Shown here: positions 37,361 to 46,700 of the stretch, in pieces | Layout of the letters: each line of letters begins with the position of its first letter | How positions within the stretch are numbered: the first letter of the stretch is position 1 | NCBI GenBank assembly: GCA_008690995.1 | Contig: VRMN01000001.1 | Span: forward strand, 1,364,001-1,428,000 | Length of the DNA stretch: 64,000 bases | DNA from: Porphyridium purpureum | Lineage: Eukaryota; Rhodophyta; Bangiophyceae; Porphyridiales; Porphyridiaceae | Direction: 5' to 3' | Made by a program: the position numbers and the translations under genes | Notes under the pieces: model-generated | The model's input: the letters and a program-made list of their open reading frames with translations, nothing else | Databases searched by the model: none | Told to the model about the DNA's origin: nothing

Positions 37361-37801
37361 CGCCCATCTGCGCTATTTCGCCCGCATCACCCACCTGCCC
37401 CCACCATGCCCGGAGCTCAAACCGCCACGCACAGAACACCCGCCGCCCGCGCGCCGCCCTACCAAAATGCAATCACCATTCGGAGTACAGTGCGTTCCTT
37501 CTGCAGCGCGCGTTTCCGTCGTACACGTGACTCACCACTGTACCTAAAACCAGCGCCAAACCGTGAAGCGGTTTCGGGTGTCTCGGACCGACATGAACCG
37601 GCAAGCACGTCGACGTGCGCGACGGCTGGTGTTGCTGTTGTTCCTGTTGGTGCTGGTGTGGCTTGTCGGGGTCTTGGGTCTCGGCTTTCGGTTCACGCTG
37701 CGACGCGCGGCATGCGCTGATAAGCCGAACTGCAAGTGCGCCACGATTATTCCACGCGCACGCGCGGCGCAGATTCTCTCTTTTGTGTCTGTGTGTCTTC
37801 C

Positions 37802-37839
<38 letters not shown>

Positions 37840-38206
37840 AGCCAGATTCGGACGGCATGGCAGAGATGTATGGAGAAAGCGCGGTTTGCAAGTAGCGTTT
37901 ACACGTGTGCTGCACGATCTGCGGCACGCACCAAATCTGCAATCGTTTCCAATCTTCACGCCTGTTGCTGTTGCTGCTGCGGCTGCTCGGTGACGGTGAT
38001 TGCGGTGGTGCTGAGCATCACGGTGATGACGCAATACAAGAGAACAGGGAGAACGGGGAGAACAAGAAGAAGACGACGAGGGGGAAGAGAACTAGGCGTG
38101 GTGGTGTAGATGGTGGGGTTGTTGAGAGACAGAGGGTCATATGCTGAGACCTCCACAGAGTGAATAGGGACGGATACACAGAGAGAAAGAGAGAGGCAGA
38201 GACTAG
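37361..38206. other. Intergenic with TG microsatellite, divergent promoter
   Basis: It lies between alanine aminotransferase (minus) and a plus-strand membrane protein. It includes GTACAGT-type motifs near 37485 and 37536, a (TG)n run at 37803-37835 and a CTG-rich patch near 37965-37990. No gene is recognised. Confidence 0.45.
37803..37835. repeat. (TG)n microsatellite
   Basis: About sixteen uninterrupted TG units. Confidence 0.95.
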
Positions 38207-39079
38207 GTGAAGGTTGGGCGTGACGGAGGGGAGGACAAGGCGGATGACATGAGCGCGATGGCGTTCGCGGTCGGCGTTTCGGGCGCATGTGGCGTCGGCG
38301 CGTGGGGCACGCGCGCATCGCGCGCGGTGGGAATTGGGGCGGATGCCGCGGCGCGAGGGCTGGCGTCGTGCGCGAGGAGCGGTGGCGCGCAGCCTGCTCG
38401 CGCCGCAGTGCGTGCCGCGCCGCCGCGTGCACAGGCAGACCAGGCGGCCAGTGAGGTGAGTAATGCAGTCAGTGCGGACGCCGCCAGCAGTAAAGGCGCC
38501 CAGCAGGCGCCGCTCAAGCGCGCCGCAGTGCTCAGGAACTTTCTGCTCTTCGCGTTCTACTTTGTCGCGCTCATGGGCGTCGTGGGCCGCGCTACCATGG
38601 AAAAGTCCTTACCGCACGAGCGCATCATCCTCGTCGCGCTGGCGGTCATTTTGCCAGATCTCGCCCGCTTTTCGTTCGTGGGCATGTCTATTTCACCAAA
38701 CGCGCTGCGCAAGGCGAGGAATCCGAACAATGTCGATGCAGAGCTTTTCCCGCGGCACTATGCGTTATGTACACTCACCACCTCGCTCAAACTGATCGGC
38801 TTTTATCTCGCAGCGTTCTTGAACGTCCCGCTGGGCGCGTTTGTGGTCATTCTCGGACAGTGCGTGGTGAATGGATTTATTCAGCTCCGTCTTGTGAATG
38901 GAAAGCTGTTCCAGCTCAGACGCCAGGACCGTTCGGGTGCCTTGCTCATGGAACTGGTCATGCTCGTCATGCTGGCGTGTGTGTCGTTCAACCAATTTCC
39001 AATCATGATGGCGTCGCTCTTCCTCAGCATGGCCACGGCATACTGGCTTGGCAAGTACGACTGCCAGCTCTTTGCTTGA
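38207..39079 (+). CDS. Plastid-type polytopic membrane protein (unknown)
   Basis: The protein has 290 residues from ATG 38207; ATG 38249 (MSAMAFAVGVSG) is a likely alternative. The first 100 or so residues are Ala/Arg/Ser-rich with few acids, typical of an algal plastid transit peptide. Four to six hydrophobic spans follow: NFLLFAFYFVALMGVV (about 111), IILVALAVILPDL (about 140), LIGFYLAAFLNVPLGAFVVILG (about 196) and LLMELVMLVMLACVSF plus MMASLFLSMATAYWLG (about 245-283). A loop has SISPNALRKARNPNN. No catalytic motif is visible. It may belong to a cyanobacterial/plastid conserved membrane family, but I cannot name one. Confidence 0.65.
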   Translation: MKVGRDGGEDKADDMSAMAFAVGVSGACGVGAWGTRASRAVGIGADAAARGLASCARSGGAQPARAAVRAAPPRAQADQAASEVSNAVSADAASSKGAQQAPLKRAAVLRNFLLFAFYFVALMGVVGRATMEKSLPHERIILVALAVILPDLARFSFVGMSISPNALRKARNPNNVDAELFPRHYALCTLTTSLKLIGFYLAAFLNVPLGAFVVILGQCVVNGFIQLRLVNGKLFQLRRQDRSGALLMELVMLVMLACVSFNQFPIMMASLFLSMATAYWLGKYDCQLFA

Positions 39080-39339
39080 TCAATCTGCGACGCGAAACAC
39101 TCGTGCCCAGGCTACAGTGGAAATCCCTGCACACGTGCCGTAGGCCTTTGCAAAGTCGACATCGTAAATAAATGTGCTCCAGGAGTGGCGAACCGAGAAC
39201 AGGCCAAAATGATGGAATCAGTCCACAGCGACTCGCACTCTGGCCGCCGCGAACACAGTTGTGCATATCATCGGATCTGCCGCAGTCCAACGCACGGGCA
39301 GGGGTCAGAAGGATTGTTTGATCGTACCTGATTGGTACC

Positions 39340-40233
39340 GTGAGCATCGTGCTGGCCTTCACTCGACCTGGGGGCCGTTGTGTGATGGAAGTGACGCTGT
39401 GGTCCATCTTGGGATGGACTTCGAACCGAATCGCACCGCAGGACTTGCAGGATGTGCTCGTGTGTAGCGATCTTCAGTGCTCGGGCGGCGGCGCCTTTGT
39501 GCTGCACCAGCTGGCGGCGGCCGCTCTGTTTTCTGGATTTCGGGTGTGCGTGGTCAGTACAGAGCACAGCCCAAACCACTACATCCACGTGCTGCGGCGG
39601 CTCGGGCTGAAACTCAGCTCAGCTCGATACAAGAACACAATCAGTTTTATCGAGGTGCTCGGGAATAAAGCTTCGGCAGGCGCGGCGGCTTCTGCCTCTC
39701 CGTCCGTAGCCGTTGCTGACATGGAGCGAGCAAAGGGCGCAAAGCAGCATGCCGATGAAGCACAACCGTTCATCAGCAGCTGGACAAGTATTGAGCAGAT
39801 CGATGATATGCGCGCTTTGTTTCAAGCTGTGCGCGACGTGGTTACGAGGCCGGATGGTGACCGGAGTAAGCCCTGCGTGTTTATATTTGATAATTTGACG
39901 ACCTTGTCGTGCATGTGGGCGGGTCCATCTGGGACGCGCGACTGTGCACCGATTCACTTCTTTTCGTACTGGGACGAGTACGTCAAGGCCGAGTTTCCAG
40001 ATACGTACTTTGCCGTGGCCTCCATTGCGCAGGATGCTTGCGCAAGCGCAGATATCGAAGCGCTGGCTTCCCATTTCGAAACAATGTTACAGCTTCGCGG
40101 CTTGACAACGGGCAAATCGCTCGAGATTGATGGTCAAATGTCCTGTCTGAAGTTACGCGGTCGCTTGCCGGAGCAGTCGCCTACGATTCTGTACAGAATT
40201 GGGGACAGCGGCGTGAAATACGTGCAGGCTTGA
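39340..40233 (+). CDS. ELP6: Elongator complex protein 6-like
   Basis: The protein has 297 residues (ATG 39340; ATG 39385, MEVTLWSILGW, is as good). A RecA-like fold without a Walker A lysine is suggested by VLVCSDLQCSGGGAFVLHQLAAAALFSGFRVCVVSTEHSPNHYIHVLRRLG-type segments (residues 47-100) and VFIFDNLTTL (about 182-191). Strand plus FSHY-like (SPNHYIHV) positioning is typical of Elp6, which assembles with Elp4/5 into the hexameric ring needed for tRNA wobble-uridine modification. The match is of pattern, not of invariant residues. A low-complexity Ala/Ser insertion sits at 108-130. Confidence 0.55.
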   Translation: MSIVLAFTRPGGRCVMEVTLWSILGWTSNRIAPQDLQDVLVCSDLQCSGGGAFVLHQLAAAALFSGFRVCVVSTEHSPNHYIHVLRRLGLKLSSARYKNTISFIEVLGNKASAGAAASASPSVAVADMERAKGAKQHADEAQPFISSWTSIEQIDDMRALFQAVRDVVTRPDGDRSKPCVFIFDNLTTLSCMWAGPSGTRDCAPIHFFSYWDEYVKAEFPDTYFAVASIAQDACASADIEALASHFETMLQLRGLTTGKSLEIDGQMSCLKLRGRLPEQSPTILYRIGDSGVKYVQA

Positions 40234-40358
40234 ATGACGTATGACGCAGCCCTAGAATTTCGGGAAGTCCAAGCAGTCCTTTGCTTGCATGTCCCTCGTT
40301 CCGTGTTTCCCCTGGGCAAAGCAACCACGCAGGGAAGACCAAAAAACGCATGCATCAA

Positions 40359-41831
40359 TCAGACAGTTAGAAACCTGCCATCCCCAACATCGCGCACCGC
40401 TCGTGTGATGCGGAGAATAGAAGATCTGTTGATTGGACCGTATATGTGCGGCATGCGCGGAACATGAAGAACTGTGCCGTTCTGATCTGGCGCTGCCGGA
40501 TTGATCGGGTGCGCAGGCGCTTCGTACTCTACCAACGAATTCAGGCATTCTTCGTCGATCTCGAGCACCACAAAGCCCATATCCGCCGCGCTCTGGGCGT
40601 AAAAGCTATTGGCCACGTTTAGCAATGCTTTCCGGTCCGGGCAACAATGGATGAATTTAAGGGTGTCCAGGTCCGGCGTTCGGTAGACTTCGCTGCTCGT
40701 GACTTCCTGCAGGTTCCACCAGGCTTCATCTACCAGGTGGTATATCAACGACGAGCACGCGTCGAACGACGACTGTGCATGGTCTGAATTCTCGGTCAAG
40801 GGAAGTACGAGCGACTGTTGGCGGGTAACGATGCTTGCTGGGGGGTTTAAGATATCGTGTGCGCTCTGCACTAGCCGCAGTTCAGGATTGCGGCACAAAC
40901 CGCCAACACGTGGAGCATGAAAAGTGCGCTTAAGAACGGCCCCAACTGAGGCCATGGCAAGCTCAGTCGCTCGGCGCAGCGAGTTTGGGAATTCGCACGA
41001 TCGAGCCAAGATGAGCGCAGCGGACAAGTCGCCCGATCCAGTAAATGTGCATGGCAGACGATCAACTTCAAAGCTTGTTTGAGCCCAGCTGCCGCGCTTG
41101 CGGCGTTCGGACGTGAAGACCATGAGTTTCCCTTCTTCAATATCGTCAACGCTGGTCACCACGATGCGAGGCACTCCGTGTCTTTCGTGAAGGAGCCCGC
41201 ACGCCGTGAATACGTCTACTGCGGTCCTGATAGGCGTCTGTGCAAGTAACTCGAGCTCGAACGCATTCGGGGTCAGAATCGATGCGCGACAGATCACGCG
41301 GGTTCGGTAGATCTCAATCAGGGCTTCGGGCACGTACAGCTTGCCATTATCACCGAGTACCGGATCACACACATACGAAAGTCTGTTTCGCTCACCAGTC
41401 GAGCCGTTCTGGACGTCGCACTGCTTCTCAAGTGTGTCCAGCAGAGCGACGATGGCCTCAAGGAACGACTCGGAACCAATGTATCCTGTGAGCAAATGCG
41501 TGATCTGCCCCAGCAGACCATTTGCCCCCATGCCAAGCACGAGAGCGTCCAACTCTTGGCCGCTCATGCGGGTCCCGGTCCACTTTTTCTCGTACCCCGT
41601 GTGGTTGGAGAACTGCACCGAGTTGATCACATCGACGTCAAAGCCGAGCAGCTGCAGCGGAAACACTGCGGCCTTGTTTCCGACATATCCCGACACGACG
41701 TGGCTCTGCACAGACAGAACGCGCTGTCCCAATCCGATCGTATTGCCGGTCGCCATCGCGCACCAGGCCCGATCAGACAACAGATGCTCGGAGGCTTCCG
41801 ACTGGCGTCTCTTACCTTCGGGCACACACAT
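40359..41831 (-). CDS. Pyridoxal kinase fused to a C-terminal DUF952 domain
   Basis: The protein has 490 residues. Residues 33-330 are a PdxK-type ribokinase-fold kinase: VLSVQSHVVSGYVGNKAAVFPLQLLG near 38-63, NHTGY, CDPVLGDNG (155-163), TPNAFELELL (187-196) and the anion-hole motif FTGSGDLSAAL with D268 as catalytic base. It phosphorylates pyridoxal/pyridoxine to PLP precursors. Residues about 362-490 are a DUF952 domain: LIYHLVDEAWWN, then KFIHCCPDRKALLNVANSFY, FVVLEIDEE and PHIYGPINRSSI. The two are in one uninterrupted frame. DUF952 has no settled function. Start could also be Met26. GTACAGT motifs lie at 41930 and 41943, about 100 bp upstream. Confidence 0.9.
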   Translation of the reverse strand: MCVPEGKRRQSEASEHLLSDRAWCAMATGNTIGLGQRVLSVQSHVVSGYVGNKAAVFPLQLLGFDVDVINSVQFSNHTGYEKKWTGTRMSGQELDALVLGMGANGLLGQITHLLTGYIGSESFLEAIVALLDTLEKQCDVQNGSTGERNRLSYVCDPVLGDNGKLYVPEALIEIYRTRVICRASILTPNAFELELLAQTPIRTAVDVFTACGLLHERHGVPRIVVTSVDDIEEGKLMVFTSERRKRGSWAQTSFEVDRLPCTFTGSGDLSAALILARSCEFPNSLRRATELAMASVGAVLKRTFHAPRVGGLCRNPELRLVQSAHDILNPPASIVTRQQSLVLPLTENSDHAQSSFDACSSLIYHLVDEAWWNLQEVTSSEVYRTPDLDTLKFIHCCPDRKALLNVANSFYAQSAADMGFVVLEIDEECLNSLVEYEAPAHPINPAAPDQNGTVLHVPRMPHIYGPINRSSILRITRAVRDVGDGRFLTV

Positions 41832-42004
41832 TCCTCGAAGCAGCCCAGCTCGGGCACGCAGGTGTCATTACTGAAACGCTTAGACTCGTAGGTTTTTCTA
41901 TCAAAATGGCCAGGTTTACTGGATTCAAAGTACAGTTTGGGTGTACAGTACATTACGAGCACAAGCGAGCGTTTTTGTGTTGCGCCATGGGCGTGTGGCA
42001 TGCG

Positions 42005-43066
42005 CTAGCGTGCGAGTGCCCAATATGACGCAGCAGTGAAGAGCGAGAGGCCCAGTAGGACTTGAATGGCCTCCGCTTCTGCCGCAGTCCACGGCTTGTC
42101 CTTGTCTGTCTGCGCCAGAACGGCGTCTGATGCACGTCTGGGCGTAGGCGCGCGTTCCAGACTGCTCGAGATCTCACCCTTCGAGGGACAGCTCGCAAAG
42201 GCCGCCACAAAGTAGTACTCTCCTTTGACGCACTGAAACAAACGCCACTCATCTTTGTACTTCCCGTACAACACACCAGTCTCTACGGCTACCAGCGTGG
42301 GCCGCTTGATCCGGAAGAGCGGCCGGAAGTAGTAAACCGTGCGAAATGTTGCGAGGAATTCACGTCGAGCCTCGATCTCGCGGATCCCAATCGCTGGCGT
42401 ATCGGCCTGGTCTTCAAGCTGCGGGTTCAAAAGCAGCCATGTCGCATCTGGGCGCCGCTGGATCATGTCTTGCAACGTACGGATTACCGAATCGCCCCGC
42501 AGATTTTTTGGCGCGACCACGCAGTGCAGAGTGGACGAATCGCCAGCAACGCCTGCCATTTCCAGCTCCCGCATGGTCATTCCACACAGGGACGCATGCT
42601 CTGGCATCGCCTGTCCGGCAAAGTGGTATGCGGACGCCGCTGCCGCGGTCCCTGTCGAGCTATACATTACTAAAATCTCCTTGAAATGGGTGCTGGCACA
42701 GCATACTGCCGCTCGAGCAAAGTCAAAGAGTAGCTTTTCGTTGTATGCGACCGTATTTTCAATGGCATAGTTGAGCCCCGGAATCAACCAGCTCGCAGAC
42801 ATGCGCTTGGTCCCGTCTTCGATTGCCTGGCGCAATGCGTCCTCCATTTCGCGCGTGAGCTGAGCCACATCCGTGGGCACTGCCGCTGCACGACCAGTGT
42901 GGGTCCCGTCTGCCTTGCCACCCTGCATCGATAGCAGGGTCCTTGATTTCCTAGGAGCCGCCGACACGCTCGATCGGAGCGCCCGGTCGGAGATGGCGGC
43001 GCTCAGTACAGACCTTGGACATTTCCTGAACGGCCCCGGAGACGGTAGAAAGGCAGTACGAGTCAT
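42005..43066 (-). CDS. DUF1995 plastid protein
   Basis: The protein has 353 residues. Residues 1-45 are Ser/Arg-rich without acids, a probable plastid transit peptide. DUF1995 features run from about 66: REMEDALRQAIEDGTKRM, LNYAIENTVAYNEKLLFDFARA, then VVAPKNLRGDSVIRTL (about 193) and WLLLNPQLED (about 220). A hydrophobic C-terminal segment (LLGLSLFTAASYWAL) may anchor it. In plants DUF1995 proteins include LPA3, needed for photosystem II assembly. Here a thylakoid or stromal role is an inference from the family. It is divergent from the RING-CH gene, 108 bp between start codons. Confidence 0.75.
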   Translation of the reverse strand: MTRTAFLPSPGPFRKCPRSVLSAAISDRALRSSVSAAPRKSRTLLSMQGGKADGTHTGRAAAVPTDVAQLTREMEDALRQAIEDGTKRMSASWLIPGLNYAIENTVAYNEKLLFDFARAAVCCASTHFKEILVMYSSTGTAAAASAYHFAGQAMPEHASLCGMTMRELEMAGVAGDSSTLHCVVAPKNLRGDSVIRTLQDMIQRRPDATWLLLNPQLEDQADTPAIGIREIEARREFLATFRTVYYFRPLFRIKRPTLVAVETGVLYGKYKDEWRLFQCVKGEYYFVAAFASCPSKGEISSSLERAPTPRRASDAVLAQTDKDKPWTAAEAEAIQVLLGLSLFTAASYWALAR

Positions 43067-43174
43067 CCCTCCAATGTGTCACCAAAGATTGAACGACACC
43101 AACCTCTTTCCGCTTTACAATCTTCAATCAGTGCCGGAGAGCGAGAGGCTGTGAAGCGAGAACAAGCGAAGGAG

Positions 43175-43702
43175 ATGGCGACGACTGTGCGAGAATGTCG
43201 GATATGCCACACAGGACGGTGCGACGGGGATGAACTGATTGCGCCATGCGTGTGCGCAGGGTCGCTGCGTTATGTACACCGCGGGTGTCTGCAGACGTGG
43301 TTGCGGCGCCGCATGGCTCGCGAGCGGTCTTTGCTGTCGGCCGTCGGCACTGTGCACGCCAAGGCGCTCACTTGTGAGATTTGCAGATTCTCGTACAAGT
43401 GCTCGCTGCGAACCTTGTCCTTCCTGCGCTTCTTGTTCACCAGGAGTCGCTGGTATGAACTCCTCCACTTGCTGTACATTGCCTTTATTGTACGAAGGAT
43501 TCACGTGCAGTGCCAGACGCTCAAGGACGCGCTCGTGGACCAACACGTGCCGCGCTTCGTGTACATGCGAGTGCTGCTAAAAGTCTTCGCGGTTTTCCAC
43601 TACGTGATGTTCCTGACGTTCGATATTAAGTACCTGGTCCACGCGTGGCTCAAGTGGAGAGCGTCCACGGCGCAAATTCTTGTCTTGGTTGAGCCCAGTT
43701 GA
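43175..43702 (+). CDS. RING-CH (MARCH-type) membrane E3 ubiquitin ligase
   Basis: The protein has 175 residues from ATG 43175 (the frame is open to 43076, but the RING-CH finger begins almost at once after 43175). The C4HC3 RING-variant has CRICHTG (about 8), CVCAGSLRYVHRGCLQTWL (about 25-43) and CEICRFSY (about 66). Two hydrophobic spans follow: LLHLLYIAFIV and VFAVFHYVMFLTF. This is the layout of MARCH/SSM4-like E3 ligases that ubiquitinate membrane proteins in ER, vacuole or endosomes. The finger ligands all look present. The family's usual length is longer, so this is a minimal version. Confidence 0.85.
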   Translation: MATTVRECRICHTGRCDGDELIAPCVCAGSLRYVHRGCLQTWLRRRMARERSLLSAVGTVHAKALTCEICRFSYKCSLRTLSFLRFLFTRSRWYELLHLLYIAFIVRRIHVQCQTLKDALVDQHVPRFVYMRVLLKVFAVFHYVMFLTFDIKYLVHAWLKWRASTAQILVLVEPS

Positions 43703-43758
43703 TCGACACTTTCTACTCTAGACCTTTAAAAATCATCAAAGACTAGGTACGGCGCAGC

Positions 43759-46700
43759 TTAGCGCTTACGAAACTCAGAGCGCAACGCAGCAATATCAGA
43801 CGTCAACAATTCCTTCTTTTTCTCCCCAACGCGCTCTGCAGGTTTCGTGGTGCCTGGATCGGATGACTGACTGACTGGTACATCCACTGATTCTTGGACC
43901 TTTTTCTTCTCCCCCGACTTGCTGTGCGGAATTATGATTATTTTCTTCACCTTAGAGGAAAATGTGGACTCGTCGTGCGCTTGCTCTTTCCCACGTTTCT
44001 CGTCTGCGGCTTTGCTTCGTGTCAAATCAGAATGACGTTTGCGAATTGCAGACATACGGGCAGCGTCCATGTCGGACAACGGGTCTACTTCGCTTTCAGA
44101 AATGGCCTCTTCACGCGAGTCCAAAGAAAAAGTTCGTGAAATACGTCCGCCCATGGAGTTTGTGGAATTGTCCAACGAACCATTTGCGCCCCGGGTTATT
44201 ACGCCAGACGAAGAATGGTCAAGTTCTTCCGGAGATCCGAATTTCTTGGAAGTGGTACCCGATGCCTTGCGCTTAAAGGCGGCTCGAAGATTGATCAAAT
44301 CGGTCTCTGAGTCAATCGGCTGCTCCAGCGTGCGCGTCCTAGAGAGCGACGACTGCAAAATCGGCTCGTGGGACTCGGCAACATCGGTATCCACCGATAA
44401 GGTCTCGCTTTCCACAGACCCCGCGGGCTTGCGGAATACTGCGCGGAGATCGGATACACTAGCATCGGCTATATCAGCCGGTTGCTTTGATTCCTGTAAT
44501 TCGTCCTGTTCAGTGTCAACTCGCACTTCTTCGGCGTCCTTCGACTTCGTGGGCTTCCGAAACGCCGCCCGAAGATCCGAAACACTAGCTTCTGCGATTT
44601 CAAGAGGTCGTTTCAGAATATTGGAAGCGCGTGTAACATTACTGCGCAGTCGAGGCTTGGCCTGGAAGTCTTTGAGTCCCGCTGGATCGGGCATCCCCGC
44701 TGGTGCTCTGTCATGAATGCATACCTGCGCGACAAAGTTCCACGCAAAGTGACGAATCACATCCATACCGTCCGTCGAAATGCGAGGAAAGCGCACTATA
44801 ATGTGCGAGTGTGTGTTTGTCGCATTCAGCTCTACATTCACGTGCACCCATGGCATGCTGCATAAGTTGCGCCTCATTTCTAGCACGTCGTGAAGCAGAT
44901 TTCCTGCAACAAGCTTGGTTGCTGACCATTTCTGTTGGATATCGAAGACTCGCTCAGCACTTCCCAAATCAGACGCCATTCCTGCCGACGTACGAAGCAA
45001 GCAGTCGTAAACCAGTTCCACTTGCTTCGCGTCTTCTTTCATGGTCATCCCCTTCATGACCGGGACCGAGTTCATGTTTAGCGACGGCAGCGTCATAAGT
45101 TTGTCAAAGATCCCCGTGCCTGTATTCAATTGCTTTGCCTTCGCAGGGCCGGGCACTGCGTTTGCTGCAGCGGGAAGCGCCAAAGTTCCTTCGCGCATAC
45201 TCAGATCAGTAGTCCTGCTATTGTGTCCGGCCATTGAATGGCTTCGAGCGGCGCCACTAATATCCTTGCTTCCGATAATGTCTGAGTGACGGTCTGCTCG
45301 TGGGCTCCCGAGAACAGCTCCCGCGTTCAGGGCAGAAGCAGGCTCTGCTCCTACCTTTTTTCCGTCACTCACCCGATACTTCGTTGTCCTTCTGGAGAAC
45401 ATGGACACCGATTTCAACACACTGCCGGTGACTTTGGAGACCATGGATGATGACGAGTGAGACGTAGAATCATGATCGGCGTTGTGATCATCTTCACTCT
45501 TTTTGACATCGCGGGTTGAAGAAACTGAACCAATTAATGAATCCTTTGCATGAGCTCCTTCCATCTCCTCTGGTTGTTCCTGATTGTGCAGTTCAAGCTC
45601 ATCGCGGTGATTTGTGTCCTCGGTGTTCTCATTTGTTGATACGAAGGTGCCTTTCTCAAAATTCTCAAGCCAAGGATCCGCAGTCACCACGCGAATCAAC
45701 CTCATCACAGCCGATTGATCCGGCTCGTCACTGTTTGCTTCTTCGACGGCGGAACCTTTTGAGAAGTCCGTGACAAGCTCATTCCTTTTCTCTGTCTCCA
45801 CGTCCTCGTGCTTCTCTGTGGACTGTATGTCAGACCAGAGCGATCCAGTGGACTTTACCCGTCGCGAGCGAAACCTGTTTGCGCCCACATTCCTGTATTT
45901 CACGGGCAAAGACGGACATGACGAGCTCTTTGCAAGCTTTCTCTCTGTGTCCGTCGCTTGGAGCGCAGCGCCCAACTCGTGAACAGCACTGGCGTGTCCA
46001 TCAACTTTCGCGCTGATTGAGGTAAATGACCGTGAAGCCACTATCTTTTTGCTGGAAGTGATGCTCGAAATGGCATTCACCGTACCCTGAACAGCCCTCT
46101 CCGGCAAACTTTCAGCGGCTTCATTTTGACTTCTTGTGCGTTGCTCAACAGGCTGCGCCGGCAAGCAGCTTTCAATTTTCTGCGAAAAACGCATACACAC
46201 CACGTGCGGGTATTCATTACTTTCTGCGGGGATTGTGAACTGATTGGACAATGCCTTGAGCTTTTCGTACGGTTCACTCAGAGCAAAGCTTGAAGTGTAG
46301 TACGGCACTGTGAGATCGTGACGCGCGTTGGCATAGCAAAAGCGCTGCTTGAACAAGGACAGCGAGAATAGAAACACCCCGCGTGACAAGTTATACACCA
46401 TCTTCTCCTTATCTTTGAGCACCATCTGATGGCCCGTTTTCCGCATCAGCCGCGCGCCCTGCTCATCCCAAAGCGCATTGTTTCGATTGTCCCCGAGATG
46501 CGGCGACGCAAACGACGCATACACAAAAAGTTCCACCTTCTTCATTTTCATGTGCAGCGGCTCCGCGCGAATCAAGCAGGCTTTCGCATCTTCTGCCAAC
46601 GTCCGATTTGCTTTCAGAAGAGCCAATTCCTTCTGCTGCTCGAACGACAGACTCACAAAACCTCGGTACACGAGCTCAGCCGCAGCAAAACGAGTGAAGA

